Assembly: GCA_025890175.1 (NCBI GenBank)
Contig: JANPYM010000003.1
Coordinates: 2,848,795-2,912,794 of the forward strand
DNA: 64,000 bases
Source of the DNA: Ciborinia camelliae
Lineage: Eukaryota; Ascomycota; Leotiomycetes; Helotiales; Sclerotiniaceae
Reading direction: 5' to 3'
The notes beneath the pieces were generated by a model. It ran no database searches. It was not told where the DNA came from and saw only the letters and a list, made by a program, of their open reading frames with translations. The stretch's first letter is position 1, and the number at the start of each line of letters is the position of its first letter. The position numbers and the translations under genes are program-made. Below, piece after piece: positions 56,630-64,000 of this stretch.

Positions 56630-57331
56630 ATGTCAACTCCAATAAGAGGCATGCTCCGCACACTACGCCCAACATCCGCCCTCCGCTCCTTTACCCCCTC
56701 AGCCCAACGAACGTTCATAACTCTGCCCGGCAGTGAACCGCAGATCCTTACCGAAAAGCGCATTCTGCCCTACAAATCCTCATCTCTCTACAGTCTAATC
56801 GCCGACGTCGACAGCTACTCGAGCTTCGTCCCGTACTGTACCTCTTCCCATGTAACCCAATGGTCGACGCCCGATCTCAACGGCAACAAATGGCCTGCCG
56901 AAGCGAATCTTACCGTAGGCTGGGCCGGCGTTGAAGAAACCTTCACCTCGAAACTCCTCTGCGTCCCCGGCAGCATTGTCGAAGCTCTCGGCGGCGACGC
57001 CGTCACATCGATTCCCGAATCCAAGCTTCCGCACCACTCCGAAACCTACCATCGCGCCGCCGCCGCAAACGGTATTTTTCAAAGCCTCAACACGCGCTGG
57101 TCACTCAAACCCTTCCGCGACCAATCCCCCACCGGGCAACCACAAACAGACAAACCCGAACATGGAGCGAGGGAACAGACGGAGGTGCATTTAACCATCG
57201 AGTTCCAATTTGCAAATCCATTATACACGGCATTGAGTAAAGCGGTTGCGCCACAGATAGCCCCGAAGATGATCGAGGCGTTTGAACTGAGAGCTAGGAA
57301 GTTATTGGATAGGCCTGGAGCGGGCCGTTGA
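56630..57331 (+). CDS. coq10: coenzyme Q-binding protein COQ10, START-domain family
   Basis: Single exon, 233 aa. COQ10 binds ubiquinone in the mitochondrial inner membrane and is needed for efficient respiration and Q biosynthesis. The first ~40 residues are rich in Arg, Ser and Thr and poor in acids (MSTPIRGMLRTLRPTSALRS), as in a mitochondrial presequence. The polyketide-cyclase/START fold follows, with KRILPYKSSSLYSLIADVDSYSSFVPYC, the TVGWAGVEETFTSKL strands, and a long C-terminal helix (ALSKAVAPQIAPKMIEAFELRARKL). The loop at about 165-190 (RDQSPTGQPQTDKPEHGAREQ) is longer than in yeast. The ATG at 56630 is the first in frame, although the frame stays open upstream. Confidence 0.93.
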   Translation: MSTPIRGMLRTLRPTSALRSFTPSAQRTFITLPGSEPQILTEKRILPYKSSSLYSLIADVDSYSSFVPYCTSSHVTQWSTPDLNGNKWPAEANLTVGWAGVEETFTSKLLCVPGSIVEALGGDAVTSIPESKLPHHSETYHRAAAANGIFQSLNTRWSLKPFRDQSPTGQPQTDKPEHGAREQTEVHLTIEFQFANPLYTALSKAVAPQIAPKMIEAFELRARKLLDRPGAGR

Positions 57332-58054
57332 TAACAAGACAGTATTTGGCCATGGAGTTAGTGCAGCGAAGAAGCTTGGTGCTTAAAAAGAGGGGCTTGG
57401 ATTCGTCTGATGAAAACGATAGACTTTTTGGCTCTGGATAACCTGTACCACTATATAATCAAAAGTTTCAAGGCGACAAAAGTTTATATACCTACTATTG
57501 ATTGGGATGCATGGGAAGTATATCGAAAACACCTTTCCATCCCATCAATATAAAACAAAAGCAAGTCGTCAATGCCTGAGGTGGTTCAGATGCGACTGTT
57601 CGAATGTTGGATTTTTTAGATGTTTGAAATTAACTTGGATATCGAAAGATCACATGTATTAGAGAGTCAAAAGGTGAGGTTGGCTACAATAGAATGTAAT
57701 TAGCTAGGACTAAAGATACGATGGATATAACCTTAGGAACTTTGAACAATAATTGCCAGATCATAACTCATGACGAAAGTCCCCCCAATCTTGAGATCAA
57801 TTCATCTAAGAGCTATACTTCCCCCTTCTTTTCTCTCTATCACTCTCGTCACTATCCTTTTATATAACTTCACATCTACCTATATATACCATATATGAAC
57901 GAAATAAACCGCACATTTCAAAGTTGACATTTAAGCTGGAGAGACCATTCGATTGTCAAATCCGAAATTGGAATATTGAGGAGTGTTGATTGCGAAGCCC
58001 AAATTATAACTGTGTAATACGCCCCCCTCTAAAATTAACCACATCAAAACTTCT
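57332..58054. terminator. convergent 3' region between COQ10 and the P450 gene
   Basis: This 723 bp tail-to-tail spacer contains an AATAAA-like motif (57903-57908 on +) and no gene. Confidence 0.4.
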
Positions 58055-59865
58055 CTACGCCTCCGCCTCCGCCTCATGCAACTTAATCTTAACCCCATTC
58101 CCACTAGACATCGTCAACGTCAAATTAAACGAGACGTCCTCCTTATCCACACTCTCCAGCCGATCAAATTTCTGCAACAATCTAATGATGAAAAAGCTCG
58201 CCTCCGTAAGTGCATATTGTTGTCCTAAACAGATACGCGGTCCCCCATTGAACTATATTGCCACGTTAGTATGAGTTCATAACCAAGAGTCAGTGAACAT
58301 ACCGGCAAGAACTCCCAGCCCCCCTTCCTCCCATCCCATCTCTCCGGTCTAAACTCATTCGCATCCTCGCCCCAAATATCCGCTCGCCTCTGCAAGGCAT
58401 ACGCACTATACTCAACCACTGTCCCCTTCTTCACAAAAACCTTACTCTTTCCATCCTTACCCCCGCCATGCGGTAACGTTGTATCTTTATTCGCCACTCT
58501 AAAATTCCATGGCACTACGGGATACAATCTCAGAGTTTCGCTCAATACCCAATGAAGGTATTTACAGGTCTTGATATGCGTGAACGTGACATTCCTTGGA
58601 TCATTGAAAGGTCCAAATTCGCTTAGGATAATCTCTCGCAATTTCTTGTATCGTACGGGGTCCCGGGCAAGTGTAAGAATGGTAAAGGCAAGAAGAGACG
58701 AAGTTGTATCGCGACCAGCAAGCAATATATTGAAAACCTGTGCACGTAGTTCTAACGGATCCCGTGTTTGCTCTGCCAAGGCTTCAAAAAAGACGTAGCG
58801 GTCCGGGTTTTTGTTTTCTCCTGTAGTCTCAAGTTTCTTTAGATGTTCGGCAATAATTCCATCAATGACTCGATGGCAAGTTGAGATAGCATTCCTGAAT
58901 CCGCTTGGCCACACTAACCACTAGAGCATCGGGAAGTTAGTAATTACCGAAAGTAGGAGGGGTTGGACAAAAGTAAAGATAAATAATTTCGACTGCACAA
59001 TGCAGTGAAAGAAATACAAAAGATGAAAACATCCAACTGATTTGGGGATTGATGAATGCGAAATAAAGAAGCAAATTATACTTACACTATATGGAGAAAA
59101 TCTCGATCTCTTCGCCAAGCCCATATTACCAATATCGAATTCCCTCGCAAAAGCCTCAACATCCGTCTCATCACTCTTTACACCAGACGCAGCTCTTATA
59201 CCTGAAAGCTGGCTCTCGACACTCTGGCCCAGTAGGAACTCCGTTGCCGTATCTAATGTGAATCGAAAGAGTAATGGTTGGATATCCACTTCACCATGCC
59301 AGCGACCTTGTCCCATTTCGGGTAGAGCTTTCAACAAAACTTGAAAATGTCTCTCCTCCATCTCCAAATCACTTAGATTATCCCTCGCGAATTGTGGTCT
59401 CATCAGTGCTCGCGATCGTTCCCAATCTTTCCCATCTTGTGCGAAGATACCAGGACCTAGGAATGGCAAAAAGTTGTTAATTCTCTGCACACCCAAATCG
59501 AAGTCGTGGAATTGTGTTCCGAGTATGGCTTTGATGTTATGCTCGTCGATAGTTGCGAGGCCATCGTTGCCAAGAATCGAATTGCTATAGGTGAGAGCAT
59601 TTACTTCTTTGTACTTCTGTACAGTGTCGGGAGGAAAACTCTTCGCTGCAAGAGCATTAAGAGCGCGAGTCACCTGATCGATGCCCAAGGGGAGATTATT
59701 CTTCAAGCTAGGAGGGACTTCGCAATTAAGCTTCTTAGCTTTAATGCGAAGAAGTTGTGAGCGGATTAAACCACCGACGATGAGATAGATGACATATGAA
59801 CCCACGACAGTGAGAACTGTTGAGCTGGTAGAATACCCCAAGAGTGTGCCCGTGGAGTATTCCAT
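58055..59865 (-). CDS. cytochrome P450, CYP52-like (n-alkane/fatty-acid hydroxylase type)
   Basis: Exons are 59865-59086, 58920-58303 and 58252-58055, with introns of 165 and 50 nt, giving 531 aa. It is a microsomal haem monooxygenase. An N-terminal membrane anchor lies at about 14-34. The I-helix oxygen-activation motif is AGRDTTS (328-334). The K-helix ExxR is Glu388/Arg391 in ETLRLYP. The haem loop [10 protein letters not shown] places the haem ligand at Cys474. Traits of the CYP52 family of omega-hydroxylases include LPLGID near the anchor, [12 protein letters not shown], and [18 protein letters not shown] with a double Gln. CYP52 enzymes oxidise alkanes and fatty acids at the chain end. 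The exact substrate is unknown, and the neighbouring genes suggest no cluster. The ATG at 59865 places the anchor at the N-terminus as expected. Confidence 0.93.
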
Positions 59866-60996
59866 GATTGATTGAAAAAAAAAACGCAAATCGAAGTTGG
59901 AAGTTCGAATTCGGAAGTGAGAGTAAGAGGGAAATAAACAAAGGACCGAGGGAACAGGTGAAAGGGCAGGAGGCAAAGGTCTTACTTATCCTGCTCCTAC
60001 CGATTTAGTTTGTAATTGTACTACCTACACCCGACTTACCTACCTACCTACCTAGGTAGTAGTACACTACCATATCCTATCCCATCCTATCCTATCCCAT
60101 GACTATGACTATGATGATAGTCTCAGCTCCGAGGCAAGTTTTTACCTAGGTAGTTACTCTAGTACCATCATACCAATCATAACTAGTAGGTAGGTAGTAT
60201 ATAATACGAGTACAGCTGAGGATACAGGTGAGAGAGGATACAAGTGAGGAACGATGACATATCGTGAATATGAAGTAGGACAGAAGTGGCTAATACCAAT
60301 TTAAGACACCTTGTCTGATCCTGTAAAACTTTCGCGGGTGGAGAAAAGATTTCAATAGATATGGAAGGCATCACCGAGAGGGACCACCAAATAATCCAAT
60401 CCTCATGCAATGACAATCCAATCCGGGCAAGATTGACGACGACAGTAATTTGGGATTTTCAATAGGTAATCAGGATTCAAACCTCTCTCAAACTTCAAAT
60501 TCCAAACTTCAAAGATCAAGATCCCTCGCTGAAGGGCGTGATTACAGCAATGTAATTTTCTATTGATTTCTAAGAAATGTTGACGGTCTCATCCATTCAT
60601 TGGTTATCTTATCGTAAGTTACAGACATGTACAAATACCTACTAGGTAGGTACATACATGTAAGTGAGATCTCGGGATTTGCTTACCCAAGGTCTTGACT
60701 CTTGACAGATGGATGTAAGATTAAATGTCCGATGACGATTTCTAGAAGTGGTCATTGGTACAGCGAATTGTAAGATGTCGTCGTCGAAATCATCAAAAGG
60801 TAAAATGTAACATTGCGAGGTATTGCTTAAATCCGCCAAACCCAAGAGCCGTTCTATAATGTAACCTTACATAACCCCATTCAAAACCAATTTTTCCCTG
60901 GTCCTTTTCCACCAACCATAGGGGTTATAACCAGGTATACACAGTTAATTATGTGATGATTTTCGTTGTTGCGTGCACTACGTCTGAACGATTTTA
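59866..60996. other. promoter of the P450 gene and 3' flank of Spp2
   Basis: No gene lies in this 1.1 kb. TACCTAGGTA occurs at 60049-60058 and 60143-60152, and TCCTATCC repeats near 60070-60098. The rest shows nothing distinctive. Confidence 0.45.
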
Positions 60997-62148
60997 TCAT
61001 CTCCTGCGGTCTCTATAATCATCCCTATCCCTCCTGTATGATCTATCACGATCACGATCAAGTTCACGATCTCTGTCCCTGTCTCGACCCTCATCTCTGT
61101 CTCTGCGATGACTTCTTTTTTCATCTCTCTCCCTAGCGTAATCACCCATTTTCTTCCTGTCCCTATCACCTCCTCTGTGTGACTGTGATGAACCCCCAGG
61201 TCGTAATCTTTTAGCATCAGTCTTCTGTACCCAGGCCCCTAACTCTTCTGCATCTTTCAGTTCTTTTGCCCCTAGGCCTAATAAATTCTGTCTCCTCTTA
61301 ACCTCCTTTCCGCCACCCTTTCGTTCTTTGCCATCCCAGCCCATTCCTCTTAATAATGCCGCCCCGAATTCTTCCACCGGTACTGCCTCGTAATCTTCTA
61401 ACGTCGAAACATCGGGTGCTAATGCAATGGCTTTTTTATACGCATCTTCTTCTGCGACCAGTTCATTTCCATTTCCATTTCCGTTTCCATTCCCATTCAC
61501 GGAAGTGATAATCAAGTCTGGCCCATTTCGTTTCGAATCCACCCCCATTAATGCCTCAAGTGCCAGTTCGTCTTCCGTTTTAAATCTCGGCTTCTCTTCC
61601 GCTTCTTCCGCTTCTTCCACTTTTATCGTCTGCCCAATCATTTCCCCGTCATCATTTATTTCCTCCTTGACTTTAGTTTTCACAGTCAATCCCCATTTGA
61701 TTTCCCCGTCATTCCCATTGACAGAATCCACGCTCTCTTCTTTCCCCACCCCAGCCCTTCTCTTTTGCTCCTCCTCCGGTAATAAATTCCTCCCTCTCGT
61801 CGCTCCTGCATCTCCCCTTCCCTTCCTATCTCTCGCCTCTCCTTTCCAGTCCCTATTCTCCTGCTTCGGAATAACCAGTGGCATCGTCATCTTCTTCTCA
61901 TCTCCCTCTCGAATAACACCTCCATCCGCAAACCCAGTAACAGCCTCATGTTTTCCTCTTCTCGCTCTTGTGCCATCATCCGAGTCCTCAGAATCTTCAT
62001 CGTCGTGCGCAAAGGAGCTCCGGGGCCGCTTTCCTAAGCCCGATCTAGGCTGTGGTCTGCTATTTGGTTTCGCGAAACCATTTTTGGATGCTGCGCTCAA
62101 GGAGAATCCCTTCATGGAAATTTTGGGCGCATCGCTCGATGGCGACAT
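60997..62148 (-). CDS. spp2: pre-mRNA-splicing factor Spp2 (G-patch type)
   Basis: Single exon, 383 aa. Spp2 activates the DEAH helicase Prp2 in the spliceosome before the first transesterification step, in the nucleus. The core motif is VPVEEFGAALLRGMGWDGKE (about 256-275), the Spp2/GPKOW G-patch-like segment that contacts Prp2. It is preceded by a short acidic helix and followed by KRRQNLLGLGAKELKDAEELGAWVQK. The N-terminus starts with ISMKGFSLS, typical of the family, followed by a basic/acidic disordered region. A GN dipeptide repeat (SVNGNGNGNGNGNE) comes from an ATTTCC-type microsatellite inside the exon. The C-terminus is an Arg-Asp/Arg-Glu-rich tail (RDRDRDRELDRDRD), common in splicing proteins. 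The first ATG was chosen. Confidence 0.9.
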   Translation of the reverse strand: MSPSSDAPKISMKGFSLSAASKNGFAKPNSRPQPRSGLGKRPRSSFAHDDEDSEDSDDGTRARRGKHEAVTGFADGGVIREGDEKKMTMPLVIPKQENRDWKGEARDRKGRGDAGATRGRNLLPEEEQKRRAGVGKEESVDSVNGNDGEIKWGLTVKTKVKEEINDDGEMIGQTIKVEEAEEAEEKPRFKTEDELALEALMGVDSKRNGPDLIITSVNGNGNGNGNGNELVAEEDAYKKAIALAPDVSTLEDYEAVPVEEFGAALLRGMGWDGKERKGGGKEVKRRQNLLGLGAKELKDAEELGAWVQKTDAKRLRPGGSSQSHRGGDRDRKKMGDYARERDEKRSHRRDRDEGRDRDRDRELDRDRDRSYRRDRDDYRDRRR

Positions 62149-62947
62149 TCTCGATCGAAAAGTGTATATTCAGATAAGTACGCGCGTAAATCGAAAGAAG
62201 AGTCCTGCTGCAGACAGCTATGTGCAATAGTAGATATGTAAGGCAGTTTTGGAATCGGTTCGAGAGTATCGAAAGTCGTAAATGTCGCTATTCAGCTCAG
62301 GTTGTTTTGTCATAGATAGGCAGAAGTACCGCAATATTAAAACACCGATGTGCCGTTTTGAATTTATCATCACGTGATAGCATCGATTCTCATAAAAGTT
62401 CTCGGATCCTTGGGTGATTACACAATCATAAAACTCTATAAACCGACCAATTACGGCCATGTGGGCGGCATCCGTATGATAACTGAATTAACATTCCCTG
62501 ACTTCTAATTTGTTTGGTTTACGAATTATCATATAATTAGTAAAATGCTATAAAATGACGCCAAAATGTAAAAACCTCAAGTCCACTCACTACGAGGGTC
62601 TGATGAACGTAAGATAACTTCACAGCAAGAATTCATTTCATGGAAGAGTTTGCTTTTTCACGGATGATTTGAGTGTGGGAGATGGAACATACACAGTGAT
62701 CAATTCATCATACTGGATGTGTTGAAAGTACAAGGTACGATACATACATACATTTATTCATTAATGCTTCTTAATTCCATAAGTCAGTCATCTGCCAGCA
62801 ATGCCACCAAGACTGACTGTGTGCGATTAAACTCTTATAAGAGCTTGGCAAATCTATTTATACTTCTACAGCCATCATCCTCTTCAATAGGGCACACCGA
62901 ACCCATACAAGGTTCAATTCGTCATAATCGATAAATCAACGCTTTAT
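62149..62947. other. intergenic region upstream of Spp2
   Basis: This 799 bp region holds the Spp2 promoter and the 3' flank of the next minus-strand gene. Short frames are present but none is supported. No clear motif is seen. Confidence 0.45.
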
Positions 62948-63029
62948 TTACCCACCATTTTGTTGCGCCCCTCCAGTACCATTCCCTTGTCCTTGATTTT
63001 GGCCCCCATTGACTTGTGCTTGTTGCTGC

Positions 63030-63061
<32 letters not shown>

Positions 63062-64000
63062 CTGCTGACTATTCTGTAGTCTCTGCTGGTGATGATTACT
63101 CAACATTTGAGCATACATCTGCGGACTACTGTTCTCGATACCCATCGGTGGTCGCTGTCCTCCTTGGCCATTCATTCCGAGGTTGCTGTTACCAGCCGCT
63201 GCATTCATAGCACTTGTTGCAATGCCGCTCGGAGGTTGGACGAGGCCTCGTTGTTGCATGTGTTTATTGTTGTTAAATGCAGTTATATTTTCGCCTATCA
63301 ACTTATGAATTTCACCGGCTGACGCGTGTGGGTTGGCTCTCCTAACACTTCGTTCTATATCCATGTATGGGATACTTGGAGGTAGGCCACCATTAGACGG
63401 TCCAGACAATGGCATGCCTACCCTAGGGGATCCTGTCTGGGCAGGAGAAGGGGCTGATGTACTTGGAGAACCAGCCATACCGTTGATGTTGTTGGCATTA
63501 TAGGATGTCATGTTGTTGGGCATGAATCCAGACTGCGGAGGCATGCCGTTCATTCGTGGAGGGGAGTTCTGTGCCTGTCCTGGATGTGGGCTACCTTGCT
63601 GCTGCACCATATTCTGCATCTGTTGTTGTCTCTGTTGTAGAGATACACGATGGGCATGATTTGCAAGTTCGGCAGTCACGGCAGGATTTAATGGCAAACC
63701 TCCCTGCATTTGAGCTTGTGGGACACCATTTGGCATTGCCTGTGGAATCCTAAGGTTATTAGGCATTGGCCCCGCGACACCCATTTGTGGTGGAAGAGGC
63801 CGAGGTCTATTCTGTCCTGGAACGGCGAGATGACCGTTTCCATTTGGCTGGCCAATTGGAGGAATGAGACCATTTGGAAGAGCAGGGCCACGTTGCTGGG
63901 GCAAGCCATTGGGAGGACCCTGGTTGTGTCTTTGGCGAGCTTGCGCTTCCTGGTGTGATATTAGCATGTTTGCATAGTTTGCGGCTTGAATCTTGTAGGA
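62948..64000 (-). CDS. C-terminal part of a Gln-rich protein, possibly Eaf1/Vid21 (NuA4 subunit); partial
   Basis: The frame is open to the window edge (64000) and gives 350 residues before the stop; the N-terminal part lies outside. It is rich in Gln, Pro, Asn, Gly and Met, with many PNG and QQ motifs and a 17-residue polyglutamine run (mixed CAG/CAA) near the end. One ordered patch, IERSVRRANPHASAGEIHKLIGENI, resembles the short helical repeats near the C-terminus of fungal Eaf1/Vid21, the platform subunit of the NuA4 histone acetyltransferase. That identification rests on composition and this patch only. Other Gln-rich transcription co-factors, such as a Mediator or SWI/SNF subunit, are possible. 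No splice site is needed in the visible part. Confidence 0.6.

Noticed and set aside
61427..62230. 267-codon + strand frame opposite Spp2
   Set aside because: Its Ser/Pro/Phe-rich sequence mirrors the Glu/Lys/Gly-rich Spp2 frame; Spp2 has the recognisable domain.

Overview
This window is nuclear DNA of a filamentous ascomycete. The genes have short GT..AG introns, mostly 49-105 nt. The proteins are typical of Pezizomycotina: L-arabinitol and xylitol dehydrogenases, a CYP52-like P450, a GH2 beta-mannosidase and a fungal dienelactone hydrolase. Intergenic DNA is rich in microsatellites. The proteins feel closest to Leotiomycetes (Sclerotinia/Botrytis relatives), but that is from memory and was not tested. 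The window is unremarkable in GC, holds one 10-N assembly gap (41683-41692), and contains no intact transposon, virus, CRISPR array or prokaryotic operon that I can see.

Layout. 0-9.7 kb: a dsRNA-binding-domain protein (-), a D-2-hydroxyacid dehydrogenase (-), L-arabinitol 4-dehydrogenase (+) and ATP synthase subunit g (+). 9.7-24.7 kb: a 1120-aa disordered protein (+), a six-exon dienelactone hydrolase (-), phosphatidylinositol synthase (+) and a 706-aa disordered protein with five RRFxPxPxET-like repeats (+). 24.7-38.6 kb: a nearly gene-free stretch that opens with a dense block of tandem repeats. Its right end looks like a transcribed leader with a 32-codon ORF. 38.6-50.8 kb: the Arp2/3 subunit ARPC5 (+), a truncated tRNA-Ser(GCT) beside the assembly gap, an AAAP amino-acid transporter (-) and an acidic Cys-rich orphan (+). 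50.9-64 kb: beta-mannosidase (+), xylitol dehydrogenase (-), a small Ser/Thr-rich membrane protein (-), COQ10 (+), a CYP52-like P450 (-), the splicing factor Spp2 (-) and the C-terminal part of a Gln-rich protein, possibly Eaf1/Vid21 (-), cut by the window edge.

How the genes relate. Most are unrelated housekeeping genes. The one metabolic theme is use of plant cell-wall sugars. L-arabinitol 4-dehydrogenase and xylitol dehydrogenase are two NAD-dependent steps of the fungal pentose catabolic pathway, about 46 kb apart. A cytosolic-type beta-mannosidase sits tail to tail with xylitol dehydrogenase. Both dehydrogenase promoters carry a pair of CreA-like SYGGRG sites, and the xylitol dehydrogenase promoter also has a threefold 31-32 bp tandem repeat.

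Best leads: the dsRBD protein; the Cys-rich acidic orphan; the repeat protein at 22.5 kb; the tandem repeat upstream of xylitol dehydrogenase; and the 10-bp palindrome TACCTAGGTA, which occurs at least nine times, always between genes. I did not find a convincing new multi-gene system. Exon structures were assembled by eye from frame, splice consensus and family alignment from memory.
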